Assembly: GCF_017471675.1 (NCBI RefSeq)
Contig: NZ_JAFUSK010000037.1
Span: forward strand, 1-64,000
Length of the DNA stretch: 64,000 bases
Reading direction: 5' to 3'
DNA from: Pseudobutyrivibrio sp.
Lineage (GTDB): Bacteria > Bacillota > Clostridia > Lachnospirales > Lachnospiraceae
Position 1 is the stretch's first letter, and every line of letters begins with the position of its first letter. Of the stretch, positions 52,153 through 61,724 are shown one piece after another. Under the pieces are notes generated by a model, which saw nothing but the letters and a program-made list of their open reading frames with translations, did not search any database and had not been told where the DNA came from. The translations under genes were made by a program, and so were the position numbers.

Positions 52153-53367
52153 ATGGCACAAGAAAAAGTAATACTCGCTTATTCAGGCGGACTTGACACA
52201 ACAGCTATCATTCCATGGCTAAAGGAAAACTACAATTATGAAGTAATCTGTTGCTGTATTGATTGTGGACAGGGGGATGAATTAGACGGACTTGAGGAAA
52301 GAGCTAAGCTCTCTGGTGCATCTAAGCTTTATATTGAAGATATCGTTGATGATTTCTGCGATAACTACATTGTTCCTTGCGTACAGGCAGGTGCCGTATA
52401 CGAGAACAAATATCTTCTTGGTACTGCTATGGCTCGTCCAGGTATTGCAGCCAAGCTTGTAGAAATAGCTAGAAAAGAAGGTGCTACAGCAATCTGCCAC
52501 GGTGCTACAGGTAAGGGTAACGATCAGATTCGTTTCGAGCTTGGTATCAAGGCTCTTGCACCAGACATCAAAATCATTGCTGCATGGCGTAGCGACAAGT
52601 GGAACCTTCAGTCTCGTCAGGAAGAAATAGACTACTGCAAGGCTCATGGCATCGACTTACCATTCTCAGCAGACCAGTCATACAGCCGTGATAGAAACCT
52701 TTGGCATATTAGCCATGAAGGTCTTGAGCTTGAAGATCCTGCTACAGAGCCGAACTACGATCACCTTCTTGTACTTACTACTCCACCAGAGAAGGCTCCT
52801 GAGACACCTGAATATGTAACACTTACATTTGAAAAGGGTGTTCCAACATCTGTAAACGGAAAGAAAATGAAGGTAAGCGATATTATCAAAGAGCTTAATG
52901 TGATCGGTGGCCGCAACGGAATCGGCATTATCGATATTGTAGAAAACCGTGTTGTTGGTATGAAGTCACGTGGCGTATATGAGACACCAGGTGGAACAAT
53001 TCTTATGGAAGCACACGAACAGCTTGAAGAGCTTATCCTCGACCGCGCGACATTAGAGGTAAAGAAAGAAATGGGTTCAAAGCTTGCACAGGTTTGCTAC
53101 GAAGGCAAATGGTTCACACCACTTTGTGACGCTATCCAGGCCTTTGTAAAATCAACTCAGGAATATGTTACTGGTGAAGTTAAGATTAAGCTTTACAAGG
53201 GCAACATCATCAAAGCAGGCACTACTTCACCATACTCACTCTACTCAGAGTCACTTGCATCATTCACAACTGGTGACCTTTACGACCACCACGACGCCGA
53301 AGGCTTCATCACACTCTGGGGCCTCCCACTAAAGGTACGTGCACTTAAGCTTCAAGAAAATAAGTAA
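52153..53367 (+). CDS. argG: Argininosuccinate synthase
   Basis: Joins citrulline and aspartate with ATP. PP-loop AYSGGLDT (9-16); GATGKGNDQIRFE near residue 118. 404 aa. Monocistronic, divergent from argC, with AAGGAG before the ATG and a strong terminator after. A possible promoter lies in TTGTAT-N17-TAAAGT or at TTGACT near 52068; neither is close enough to consensus to call. Confidence 0.98.
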   Translation: MAQEKVILAYSGGLDTTAIIPWLKENYNYEVICCCIDCGQGDELDGLEERAKLSGASKLYIEDIVDDFCDNYIVPCVQAGAVYENKYLLGTAMARPGIAAKLVEIARKEGATAICHGATGKGNDQIRFELGIKALAPDIKIIAAWRSDKWNLQSRQEEIDYCKAHGIDLPFSADQSYSRDRNLWHISHEGLELEDPATEPNYDHLLVLTTPPEKAPETPEYVTLTFEKGVPTSVNGKKMKVSDIIKELNVIGGRNGIGIIDIVENRVVGMKSRGVYETPGGTILMEAHEQLEELILDRATLEVKKEMGSKLAQVCYEGKWFTPLCDAIQAFVKSTQEYVTGEVKIKLYKGNIIKAGTTSPYSLYSESLASFTTGDLYDHHDAEGFITLWGLPLKVRALKLQENK

Positions 53368-53371
53368 AATA

Positions 53372-53408
53372 AAAACACTATGTAGCATAAAACCTACATA
53401 GTGTTTTT
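53372..53408. terminator. Bidirectional terminator between argG and thiN
   Basis: AAACACTATGTAG paired with CTACATAGTGTTT, 13 bp, 7-nt loop, T7 after it on the plus strand and a matching A-rich region on the other side (T-run on the minus strand). It serves argG (plus) and thiN (minus). Confidence 0.92.
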
Positions 53409-54071
53409 TTAATCTCTAGACTCACAGACGATTAGGTAGCCCTCGTCCACGTGGATGGTGGCGAAGTCATCTACGATTTCGTTGCTGACTGTGAGGGTGT
53501 TGAAGCCCCCTAAGGTGGCCCGATGAAGTGGATATTTGAACCCCTTCATGGTGACGCCATCTGCGAAGCCTGCGTATGGAAATACGGAAATGTATTTGCC
53601 GAATTGGTTGCCCTTTTCTAGTTCTAAAGTCCAACCTGGGGCAAGCATTAGGATGTAGTTGCGCTCGTCCACAAGGATAACATCACGGTCGTGCTTTAGG
53701 CCAAGGCCAAGTAAGTTGATGTTTCCTAGAGTGTGGTCAATGCGGGCGCCTGTGCCACCTAATATGTAGATTTCATCTATATCTTTTGTACGTTTAAAAG
53801 CTATGAGCAACGCTGCTTCTGTATCAGTATCATCCTTTATAGGATTAAGCTTTACTATTTCTGCACCTGACTTCTCAATACTAGAAAAACCTTCGTCAGA
53901 AACAGAATCAAAATCTCCAACAACAATATCAGGGCTGACACCAATCAACTGACATGATTCAAAACCACTGTCGCAAGCAATAAATAAAGTCTTATCAAAT
54001 GAGTGGTCCGCTATAAATCCTTTGGCAAATTCAGGATTAAGCTTACCTCCTGCTATTATAAAAACTATCAT
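53409..54071 (-). CDS. thiN: Thiamine diphosphokinase
   Basis: Pyrophosphorylates thiamine to TPP. 220 aa. Motifs: ACDSGFESC, VGDFDSV, 'NPIKDDTDTEAALLIAF' and GGTGARIDHTLGNI. Its ATG overlaps the rpe stop (ATGAGATG). Last gene of the fmt operon, as often in Firmicutes. Confidence 0.94.
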   Translation of the reverse strand: MIVFIIAGGKLNPEFAKGFIADHSFDKTLFIACDSGFESCQLIGVSPDIVVGDFDSVSDEGFSSIEKSGAEIVKLNPIKDDTDTEAALLIAFKRTKDIDEIYILGGTGARIDHTLGNINLLGLGLKHDRDVILVDERNYILMLAPGWTLELEKGNQFGKYISVFPYAGFADGVTMKGFKYPLHRATLGGFNTLTVSNEIVDDFATIHVDEGYLIVCESRD

Positions 54072-54721
54072 CTCATTTTCTCCAATAGTGCTTCGGCGTT
54101 AGCTTTTACATCGCCCTTGAATACAGCCGAGCCTGCTACAATGATATTGGCACCTGCATCAAGTGCATCATCAATGGTGTCTATGTTAATACCACCATCA
54201 ACCTCAATATCAATTTTCACACCAAGCTTATTGCACAAATCACAAAGCTCGCGAACCTTATCAATAGTGTAAGGGATTAGCTTCTGCCCACCAAATCCCG
54301 GGTTAACTGTCATAATAAGAACCATATCTACCTTATCAAGTACATGCTTGATAGTAGAAACTGGTGTAGCCGGATTAATAGCAACGCCAGCCATGGCTCC
54401 ACATGATTTAATCAAATCAATAGTAGCATCTAAATGCTTGCAGGCCTCTGCATGAACAGTGATAATATCTGCTCCTGCCTCAGCAAAATCCTTAATGTAT
54501 CTTTCAGGATCAACAATCATAAGATGTACATCAAATAACCTGTCGGTGTACTTGCGAATACTTTTAAGTACTGGCATTCCATAACTGATACTAGGCACAA
54601 AAACCCCGTCCATTACATCAAAATGAACATACTGTGCGCCAGCATCATCGATAAGCTCAAGCTGTTCCTTTAATACCCCAAAATCAGCTGATAAAATTGA
54701 TGGTGCTAAGCATTTTTCCAT
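54068..54721 (-). CDS. rpe: Ribulose-phosphate 3-epimerase
   Basis: Pentose phosphate pathway epimerase, TIM barrel. APSILSADF at the N-terminus; metal/active-site residues in YVHFDVMDGVFVP, 'VLIMTVNPGFGGQK' and IEVDGGIN. ATG 54721 (MEKCLAPSIL) is preferred, with AGGTGA upstream; a GTG at 54730 is an alternative. 217 aa. Confidence 0.96.
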   Translation of the reverse strand: MEKCLAPSILSADFGVLKEQLELIDDAGAQYVHFDVMDGVFVPSISYGMPVLKSIRKYTDRLFDVHLMIVDPERYIKDFAEAGADIITVHAEACKHLDATIDLIKSCGAMAGVAINPATPVSTIKHVLDKVDMVLIMTVNPGFGGQKLIPYTIDKVRELCDLCNKLGVKIDIEVDGGINIDTIDDALDAGANIIVAGSAVFKGDVKANAEALLEKMR

Positions 54722-54726
54722 TTTAA

Positions 54727-55614
54727 TCACCTATACTTGTTATTCCTTTCGTTTACCATTTCCCCATAGATTTGCAGATAATTTTCATATCTGCTCTTTG
54801 CTATTTCTCCATTTTCCACTGCAAGCTTTACCCCACACTTAGGCTCCTTATCATGAGCACAGCCTGTGAACTTACAGTTAGCCGCCGGTCCAATAAACTC
54901 CGGAAACAGCGTATATAAATCAACTGGTTCCAGCTTCGGAACAAACAGCGATGAAAACCCTGGCGTATCCATAATGAATGTATCTTCCCCAAGATACAAA
55001 AGCTCAGAATGTCTAGTGGTATGCTTTCCTCTTCCAATCTTTTCGGAAACCTCTCCCGTTTCCATAGATTGGCCCTCAGTTAGCATATTTACTATAGAGC
55101 TTTTCCCTACACCAGATGGTCCTGCTACAGTTGATGTTTTACCTTGCAATATCTGTTTTATTTCATTAATACCTTTATCTTCCTTAGTAGAAGAAAAAAT
55201 AACCTTATAGCCTGCCCTTTCATAGGTATCTCGCATTTTTTGCTCGAACCCTTCATCTGCAATATCCTCTTTATTAAAGCAAATTACAATAGGCAACTCC
55301 TGCTCTTCCATCATACACAAAAATCTATCAAGAAGATTAAGATTAGGTTCAGGATTCTTAGTAGCAAAAATGAGCAATGCCTGATCTACATTTGCTACTG
55401 CAGGTCTGATTAATTCAGTCCTGCGTGGCAAAAGCTTAACTACATTGCCCGTTTTTTCCTCTTCAGAGATGACATCAATAATGACGTCATCTCCTACAAG
55501 AGGTTTTATCTTATCTTTTCTGAAGGCACCCTTTGCCTTACATTCGTAGATGCCTGAATCTATTACATGTACATAATAGAAACCTGCAATTCCTTTGATA
55601 ATCTTTCCTGTCAT
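54727..55614 (-). CDS. rsgA: Ribosome small subunit-dependent GTPase RsgA
   Basis: Late 30S assembly GTPase with circularly permuted G motifs. OB-fold at about 1-70; G4 FNKED; P-loop GPSGVGKSSIVN; G3 DTPGF; C-terminal zinc knuckle with Cys, CAH and Cys in ANCKFTGCAHDKEPKCGV. 295 aa. Starts 3 nt after prkC stop. Confidence 0.95.
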   Translation of the reverse strand: MTGKIIKGIAGFYYVHVIDSGIYECKAKGAFRKDKIKPLVGDDVIIDVISEEEKTGNVVKLLPRRTELIRPAVANVDQALLIFATKNPEPNLNLLDRFLCMMEEQELPIVICFNKEDIADEGFEQKMRDTYERAGYKVIFSSTKEDKGINEIKQILQGKTSTVAGPSGVGKSSIVNMLTEGQSMETGEVSEKIGRGKHTTRHSELLYLGEDTFIMDTPGFSSLFVPKLEPVDLYTLFPEFIGPAANCKFTGCAHDKEPKCGVKLAVENGEIAKSRYENYLQIYGEMVNERNNKYR

Positions 55615-55617
55615 AGA

Positions 55618-57606
55618 TTAATTGGCTGTTCCTTGTACAGTCTGTGTCTGTGCTGTTCCCTCAACACCTTCTACAGGTGTAAGTGTGACTGTAAGCTGTG
55701 ACTTTGTAACATCTGATATATTGATTGCACCACTCTTTGGAATAGTACCTGACTTGTTAAGCTCAGCAATTGAATATGTGCAATCACCTTCAAATGGATT
55801 AGCAATTGTGTAATTGTATGTAGTGGCCTTTGCACCCTTGCTGATTACAAGTGTAATTGTTGTATTAGCTGCAACCATCTCACCTGGAGCAATTGACTGG
55901 CTGATAACCTGTCCCTGTGGAACACTATCAGAAAACTCTGATGAAGTGCTTGTAACAACAATATTCTTTGCATCAAGTACTGTTGTAGCCTCTGCCTGAG
56001 TAAGACCAACAACACTAGGAACTGCTACCTTCTTAGAGCTGTCTGCATCTGTAGAAGTGTTAGCGTTTGAATCAGTTGCTGGTGTCTGTGTAGTAGCATT
56101 GTTTGTATTACTATTTGCATTATTGCTTGTGCTGTTATTTGAGCTATTTGAGCTGTTAGAGCTTGTGCTATTACTGCTTGAACTACTGTTATCCTTTGAA
56201 TCCTGGTTTGAAGAATCACCTGAAGCAGAACCATTATCTGCTGATTCATCACCTGCAACAGTAAGTCTAAGTGTATCATTTAAAGAGAATTCATCACCCT
56301 CTTTAGTAGACTGATTCATTACAACACCGTCTTCATAGTCATCAGTATCCTCATAAGAAACTAAAATATTGTCCTCATCCAAGCCAATACCAGCAAGCTG
56401 TGATTCAGCCTCCTCTAACTGGGTACCAACAACATTAATCATTTCTACCTTTTTAGCGCCAAACTTAAATATATCAAAATGTGTACCTAAAATAGCAACA
56501 AGAATAACTACGATTGCTATACCAGCTACGATTCCAGAAATAGTGATAATCTTATCCATTCTAGAATCATCTTCCTCATCCTCATCGTCGTAATACTCAT
56601 CGTCATATTCGTCGTCATAGTACTCATCATCGTAGTACTCTTCTTCATCATCATCGTATTCGTCATCGAAGATAAGAGCCTGGGCAGCCTTTTTAGTAAT
56701 AGATTCCTCCTGCTCAGGAGTAATACGGCTCATAACCTGTGTCTTACCAAGATCTGAGGCTTCCATAATCTGAACAAAATCCTCATTAGGACTAACAAGA
56801 GCCTTCTTTAAATCCATAAGCATGTCAGAGATAGTTGGATATCTTCTGTCTGGCGACTTCATTGTAGCCTTAAGGATAATCTTCTCTAATGAAATAGGTA
56901 GGTCTGGTGCATAAGCACTAGGTGCTACCATCTCTTCCTGCAAATGCTGAATGGCAATGGCAACTGTGTTATCTCCATCAAAAGGTACACGTCCTGTAAC
57001 CATTTCGTACATAACAATACCAAGAGAATAAATATCACTCTTACCATCAACAAAACCATTTCTAGCCTGCTCAGGTGATGAATAATGAACAGAACCCATC
57101 ACATCAGCATGTATTGTGTTAGAGCTTGCTGCTCTGGCAATACCAAAATCAGTAACCTTAACCTTACCCTCTGTAGAAATGATAATATTCTGAGGCTTAA
57201 TATCTCTATGAATAATGCCCTTCTGGTGAGCAGCCTCAATACCACGTCCTACCTGAATAGCAATTGAGATAGCTTCTTTGAAATTAAGCTGTCCTTTCTT
57301 TTCGATATAGGTCTTAAGGGTAATACCCTCTACATATTCCATAACGATGAAATACATGCCATTCTCAGAACCTACATCATAGATGTTAACAATATTAGGG
57401 TGCTCTAAGCCTGCTGCTGACTGAGCCTCAGTTCTAAACTTAGCAACAAATGTTGCATCCTCAGAGAACTCCTGCTTTAAAATCTTGATAGCAACTTCTC
57501 TTCCTAAAATATGATCCTTAGCACGGTAAACATCTGACATTCCGCCAGCGCCTACCTTATCAATTACTTCATATCTGTCTGCTATAAATACGCCTTGTGT
57601 AATCAT
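55618..57606 (-). CDS. prkC: PASTA-domain serine/threonine protein kinase (PrkC/Stk1 type)
   Basis: 662 aa. Kinase domain at about 10-270 with GAGGMSDVYRA, Lys41, HRDIKPQN (133-140) and DFG (153-155). A strongly acidic Asp/Glu/Tyr tract follows (about 318-347), then a membrane helix (about 350-372). Outside are two PASTA-type domains joined by a long Ser/Asn/Thr-rich linker, and an additional C-terminal domain without PASTA marks. Senses muropeptides/lipid II in relatives. 15 nt after the phosphatase gene stp. Confidence 0.94.
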   Translation of the reverse strand: MITQGVFIADRYEVIDKVGAGGMSDVYRAKDHILGREVAIKILKQEFSEDATFVAKFRTEAQSAAGLEHPNIVNIYDVGSENGMYFIVMEYVEGITLKTYIEKKGQLNFKEAISIAIQVGRGIEAAHQKGIIHRDIKPQNIIISTEGKVKVTDFGIARAASSNTIHADVMGSVHYSSPEQARNGFVDGKSDIYSLGIVMYEMVTGRVPFDGDNTVAIAIQHLQEEMVAPSAYAPDLPISLEKIILKATMKSPDRRYPTISDMLMDLKKALVSPNEDFVQIMEASDLGKTQVMSRITPEQEESITKKAAQALIFDDEYDDDEEEYYDDEYYDDEYDDEYYDDEDEEDDSRMDKIITISGIVAGIAIVVILVAILGTHFDIFKFGAKKVEMINVVGTQLEEAESQLAGIGLDEDNILVSYEDTDDYEDGVVMNQSTKEGDEFSLNDTLRLTVAGDESADNGSASGDSSNQDSKDNSSSSSNSTSSNSSNSSNNSTSNNANSNTNNATTQTPATDSNANTSTDADSSKKVAVPSVVGLTQAEATTVLDAKNIVVTSTSSEFSDSVPQGQVISQSIAPGEMVAANTTITLVISKGAKATTYNYTIANPFEGDCTYSIAELNKSGTIPKSGAINISDVTKSQLTVTLTPVEGVEGTAQTQTVQGTAN

Positions 57607-57621
57607 TTATTCTCCTTTTTA

Positions 57622-58341
57622 CTACTCAATAATTATGACTGAAACATTGTCCTTGCCACCATGTGCATTGGCAAGTTCTATTAACCTGTTACCACGATTT
57701 GCAATGGTATTATCAGATGTAATCACTGAAAAGATTTCATCATCATCAACCATATTGGTTAAGCCATCTGAGCAAATAAGAATGTGTTCACCGCCGTTAA
57801 TGGCTACATCAAAATAATCTGGAACAATAGTGCTTTCGGCACCGATTGCTCTTGTAATCATATTCTTGCGTTTATCATACTTGGCATTTGCCTCATCCAG
57901 CTCACCAGTACGAACCAGCTCTGCAACCACTGAGTGATCCTTGGTAATCTGCTTAAGTTTGTCTTTGCCAGCAACATACAACCTGCTGTCACCTACATTA
58001 GCTACGTAAAGATGTCCATCAAAAACAGTAGCCAGTACCAGTGTAGTTCCCATTCCAGCCTTAGTTGGGTCTGTCTTGGATTCAGAATATATTCTGTTAT
58101 TTGCAAGCTGTATCGCCCTTTCAAAAATCCTGACAGTTTCAAGCTCTGTAGAATTCTTGATTTCATCTACTATAATCTCTACGCATTTAGCGGAAGCATA
58201 ATCTCCAGCCAGCTCTCCGCCCATGCCATCTGCGACTATATATAGATTTGGCAATTTACCAACTCTTTCATCGGAAGAAAAAATGCAGTCCTGATTGACA
58301 TGCCTTTTAATTCCAACATCTGTCTTTTCATAGCTTATCAT
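57622..58341 (-). CDS. stp: PP2C-family serine/threonine phosphatase
   Basis: 239 aa. Metal-binding motifs VADGMGGELAGDYAS and VGDSRLYV, then ICSDGLTN and GGKDNVSV. Reverses PrkC phosphorylation. It overlaps the rlmN stop by one base and precedes prkC, the usual Firmicutes pair. Confidence 0.95.
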   Translation of the reverse strand: MISYEKTDVGIKRHVNQDCIFSSDERVGKLPNLYIVADGMGGELAGDYASAKCVEIIVDEIKNSTELETVRIFERAIQLANNRIYSESKTDPTKAGMGTTLVLATVFDGHLYVANVGDSRLYVAGKDKLKQITKDHSVVAELVRTGELDEANAKYDKRKNMITRAIGAESTIVPDYFDVAINGGEHILICSDGLTNMVDDDEIFSVITSDNTIANRGNRLIELANAHGGKDNVSVIIIE

Positions 58342-59411
58342 TAAATAGTCCCTTTCGAAGCGTTCATGTCTGCATGTCGCTTTCTCAGTTGTCCACAGGC
58401 CCCGTCAATATCGCGACCCATTTCCCTTCTAATAGTAGCATTATTCACATATTTTTCAATCTTTTTTTGGAATGAATAAGCCCTGTCCATAGAAGGTGAC
58501 TCAAAATCCCTTTCCTTTATTGGATTAACCGGAATAAGGTTAACATGACAGTTCAAATGACCTATCAGCTGTCCCAATTCCTCTGCATCCACATCTCTAT
58601 CATTAACACCTGAAACAAGCGAATACTCAAAGGTAATTCTTCTACCTGTTTTGTTGAAGTAATATTCGCAGGCTTCTATCAGCTCATGTATCTCGTATTT
58701 GTTTGCAACTGGCATCAGCTCCTTTCTCTTCTCCTGATTAGGAGCGTGAAGAGAAATAGCAAGAGTGATTGTTAAATCCTCATCTGCAAGCTGCTTAATC
58801 TTTGGTACGATTCCACATGTACTAACCGTAATGTTACGCTGAGAAATGTTTAGTCCATTCTCATCAGATAATAGTCTAACAAATTTTACGATATTATCAT
58901 AGTTATCCATTGGCTCCCCAGTGCCCATAACTACAACATTAGATACGCGCTCGCCTGTATCTCTTTGGATGGCATAAATCTGTCCAAGCATTTCTGCTGG
59001 AGTAAGATTTCTAACCCAGCCATCAAGTGTTGATGCGCAGAATCTGCATCCCATTTTGCAGCCAACCTGTGAGCTGATGCAAACAGAATTACCATGCTTA
59101 TAGCTCATCCAAACGCTTTCTACCATCTGTCCATCAAACAGCTCAAAAAGATATTTTCTGGTACCGTCGATTTTGGAAACCTGCAAATCGATTTGCTTAA
59201 GTGGTCTGTAATTACAATTAGCCTTAAGCTTGTCCTTGAGAGAATTAGGAATGTTTTTCATCTCATCATAGTTGAGGGCCAAATGCTTATGCATCCACTC
59301 ATAAAGCTGCTTTGATCTGAATTTAGGCTCACCTAAATCCTTTGTAATATAATCTGTTAGTTCTATTAAATTAAGCGACCTAATGTCTACTAGTTCTTTT
59401 TCATTACACAT
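58341..59411 (-). CDS. rlmN: 23S rRNA/tRNA (adenine-C2)-methyltransferase RlmN
   Basis: Radical SAM dual-substrate methylase for A2503 and tRNA A37. CxxxCxxC in GCKMGCRFCAS; GTGEPMDNYDN; catalytic Cys near the C-terminus in DGACGQL. 356 aa. Start ATG 59411 lies inside the rsmB 3' end (22-bp overlap). Confidence 0.96.
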   Translation of the reverse strand: MCNEKELVDIRSLNLIELTDYITKDLGEPKFRSKQLYEWMHKHLALNYDEMKNIPNSLKDKLKANCNYRPLKQIDLQVSKIDGTRKYLFELFDGQMVESVWMSYKHGNSVCISSQVGCKMGCRFCASTLDGWVRNLTPAEMLGQIYAIQRDTGERVSNVVVMGTGEPMDNYDNIVKFVRLLSDENGLNISQRNITVSTCGIVPKIKQLADEDLTITLAISLHAPNQEKRKELMPVANKYEIHELIEACEYYFNKTGRRITFEYSLVSGVNDRDVDAEELGQLIGHLNCHVNLIPVNPIKERDFESPSMDRAYSFQKKIEKYVNNATIRREMGRDIDGACGQLRKRHADMNASKGTI

Positions 59412-60661
59412 ATAAAAAATCCATCATGTTCTTTATCAGGTAACAACTGTTCCATAGTCTCAATTGTAAACTCCTTATGTGAACTTAAGAAGTTTTCTAC
59501 CTGATTTTCGTTTTCATCCTTGTTTATTGTGCAGGTACTGTAGCAAAGTGTTCCACCTGCCTTAACATACCTTGCAGCGTTTTTTAGTATCTTAGCCTGA
59601 AGCATAACCAGTTCATCTAAAGATTCTTTTGTCTGGTTGTATTTAATATCAGGCTTTTTTCTGATTATGCCAAGACCTGAACATGGCAAATCTGCAATTA
59701 CTACATCGTACTTGTTTTCAGATGATTCGTCAAATACTGTGGCATCAAACTTCTGAGCCGTAACATTTGTAGCACCGGTTCTTTGAATATTTTCATTGAT
59801 TAGCGCAACCTTAATATCAGTAAGGTCTCTTGCAAGTACTGTGCCTTTTGAAGCAAGCTCAGCTGCATGCAGCGCCTTTCCTCCTGGTGCAGCGCATAAA
59901 TCAATAACTTTATCATCTTCCTTGATACCAGCTTTGTATGGAACCAACTGGGATGAATAATCCTGAATGTAAAATAAGCCTTCATTAAATTCTGGAATTG
60001 ATGTAATCACATTAAAGCCTGCTATATAAAGTGCACTAGGAATACTATCGCATATACGAACTGATATATCTTGTGCTTCAAGCTTATTCATAAGCTCTTC
60101 TCTTGTAATCTTGCTTAGATTAACTCTAATGCAAAGCTCCTCAGGCTCGAAAAATCCCTTCAGAATCTCTTTAGTCTTATCTATACCATAATCAGTATTC
60201 CACTTATCTACAATCCACTGAGGCATTGAATACTTAACACTTAAATCTGTAATATTAAGATTACCCTTATCCCTTGCAATGCTTCGTAAAACTCCATTAA
60301 CAAACCCAGATAATCCAGCAAAGCCGCGCTTCTTAGCAAGCTTTACATATTCATTACAGGTTGCAGAATCTGGTACTGCATCCATATAATATATTTCAAA
60401 AGCACCCATTCGCATGATTGTACGAATAAGTGGTTTCATCTTTTTCACCTTTGTTTTGGAGTAGCTGTTAATAATGTAATCAAGCTCAATCATTCGTTCC
60501 ACTGTGCCATTAACAAGACGAGTGATAAAAGCTCTTTCACTTTTTTCCAGATATCCATATTTATCTAAAACTGCCTTAAGATAAATATGGGAAAACTGGC
60601 CATGCTCCAAAATCTCAATCAAGGTATCAGCTGATATTTCTCTGATATTAATCCCTGCCAT
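59390..60661 (-). CDS. rsmB: 16S rRNA (cytosine-C5)-methyltransferase RsmB
   Basis: 423 aa. NusB-like RNA-binding domain (about 1-140), then Rossmann methyltransferase with DLCAAPGGKALHAAEL, DLPCSGLGIIRKKPD and the catalytic Cys in YSTCTIN. Methylates C967. 21 nt after fmt. Confidence 0.95.
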   Translation of the reverse strand: MAGINIREISADTLIEILEHGQFSHIYLKAVLDKYGYLEKSERAFITRLVNGTVERMIELDYIINSYSKTKVKKMKPLIRTIMRMGAFEIYYMDAVPDSATCNEYVKLAKKRGFAGLSGFVNGVLRSIARDKGNLNITDLSVKYSMPQWIVDKWNTDYGIDKTKEILKGFFEPEELCIRVNLSKITREELMNKLEAQDISVRICDSIPSALYIAGFNVITSIPEFNEGLFYIQDYSSQLVPYKAGIKEDDKVIDLCAAPGGKALHAAELASKGTVLARDLTDIKVALINENIQRTGATNVTAQKFDATVFDESSENKYDVVIADLPCSGLGIIRKKPDIKYNQTKESLDELVMLQAKILKNAARYVKAGGTLCYSTCTINKDENENQVENFLSSHKEFTIETMEQLLPDKEHDGFFICVMKKN

Positions 60662-60682
60662 TTACTACCTCACAATTATTTT

Positions 60683-61615
60683 CTATCTGTTAGATGAAAA
60701 AACAGTACCTGCTTCAAGCTGATATCCTCTTAGGAAATCACCTGTAGCCATACGCTTCTTGCCTTCTAACTGAAGCTCATTTATCTCAAGTGCTTTATCA
60801 CCACATGCTATCGTAAATACGTTTTTATTAACATCGATGACTGTTCCTGCTTCACCTGTCTTATCTACTACTGTAGCCTTCCAAAGCTTAAGCTGTTTGC
60901 CATTTACAAATGTAAATGCAGATGGCCATGGATTAAGTCCTCTAATAAGACGCTCTATTTCCTCAGCTGGCTTTGTCCAATCGATATTTCCCATGTCCTT
61001 ACTAATCATGCCTACATGAGTAGCCTCTGCTTCATTCTGAGGGATTGGAGTAATCTCACCTTTTTCAAGAGCTTCGATAGTCTTAACTGCAAGCTTACCA
61101 CCATCAAGTGCCAGCTTATCAAAAAGGCTTCCACCAGTCTCATCAGCTGCAAGCTCTATCTCAGATTTAAGAAGCATATCTCCATCATCAAGGCCTGGGC
61201 CCATCAGCATTGTTGTATTTCCTGAAACCTTTTCTCCGTTGATAACAGCCCACTGAATTGGGGCAGCTCCACGATACTTAGGAAGAAGTGATCCGTGAAC
61301 ATTAACACAGCCAAGGCGTGGCATATCAAGAATCACCTTTGGAAGAATCTGTCCAAATGCTGCAACTACAAAAACATCTGCCTTATACTGGCTAAGATAT
61401 TCCACTGACTCCTCAGCCCTGATTTTAACTGGTTGATAAACTGGAATGTCGTGCTCTACTGCAAACTCCTTAACAGGGGTAGGCTGAAGCTTTCCGCTAC
61501 GACCCTTTGGCTTATCTGGCTGGCTCACCACAAGGATTACCTCATGGCCGGCCTCATATATTGCCTTAAGTGTCTCCACCGCAAAATCAGGTGTGCCCAT
61601 AAAAACTACTTTCAT
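60683..61615 (-). CDS. fmt: Methionyl-tRNA formyltransferase
   Basis: Formylates initiator tRNA. 310 aa. MKVVFMGTPDFAV at the N-terminus and HGSLLPKYRGAAPIQWA (about 110-126), with catalytic Asn/His/Asp nearby. It is the first gene of the operon here; def and priA, which often precede it, are absent from the adjoining sequence. Confidence 0.97.
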   Translation of the reverse strand: MKVVFMGTPDFAVETLKAIYEAGHEVILVVSQPDKPKGRSGKLQPTPVKEFAVEHDIPVYQPVKIRAEESVEYLSQYKADVFVVAAFGQILPKVILDMPRLGCVNVHGSLLPKYRGAAPIQWAVINGEKVSGNTTMLMGPGLDDGDMLLKSEIELAADETGGSLFDKLALDGGKLAVKTIEALEKGEITPIPQNEAEATHVGMISKDMGNIDWTKPAEEIERLIRGLNPWPSAFTFVNGKQLKLWKATVVDKTGEAGTVIDVNKNVFTIACGDKALEINELQLEGKKRMATGDFLRGYQLEAGTVFSSNR

Positions 61616-61642
61616 CTATATCAATCCTTTCTCACTAACGCA

Positions 61643-61693
61643 AAATAAAACGCCTAAAAAGGCTACACTTTAGTGTAACATTTTAAGGCGTTT
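61643..61693 (-). terminator. Terminator between 334-aa lipoprotein gene and fmt
   Basis: AAACGCCT/AGGCGTTT with a further AAAA/TTTT pairing and an inner TACACT-tt-AGTGTA hairpin. GCGTTTTATTTTG follows on the minus strand. It sits 32 nt beyond the lipoprotein stop. Confidence 0.8.
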
Positions 61694-61700
61694 CGTACAA
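61672..61700 (-). promoter_or_regulatory. Possible fmt promoter overlapping the terminator
   Basis: TTGTAC (61700-61695), 17-nt spacer, TACACT (61677-61672), within the terminator hairpin sequence. Spacing is ideal but the -10 box is poor; it is the only candidate seen in the short fmt leader. Confidence 0.35.
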
Positions 61701-61724
61701 CTTTTACAGGATCACATCCATTTT

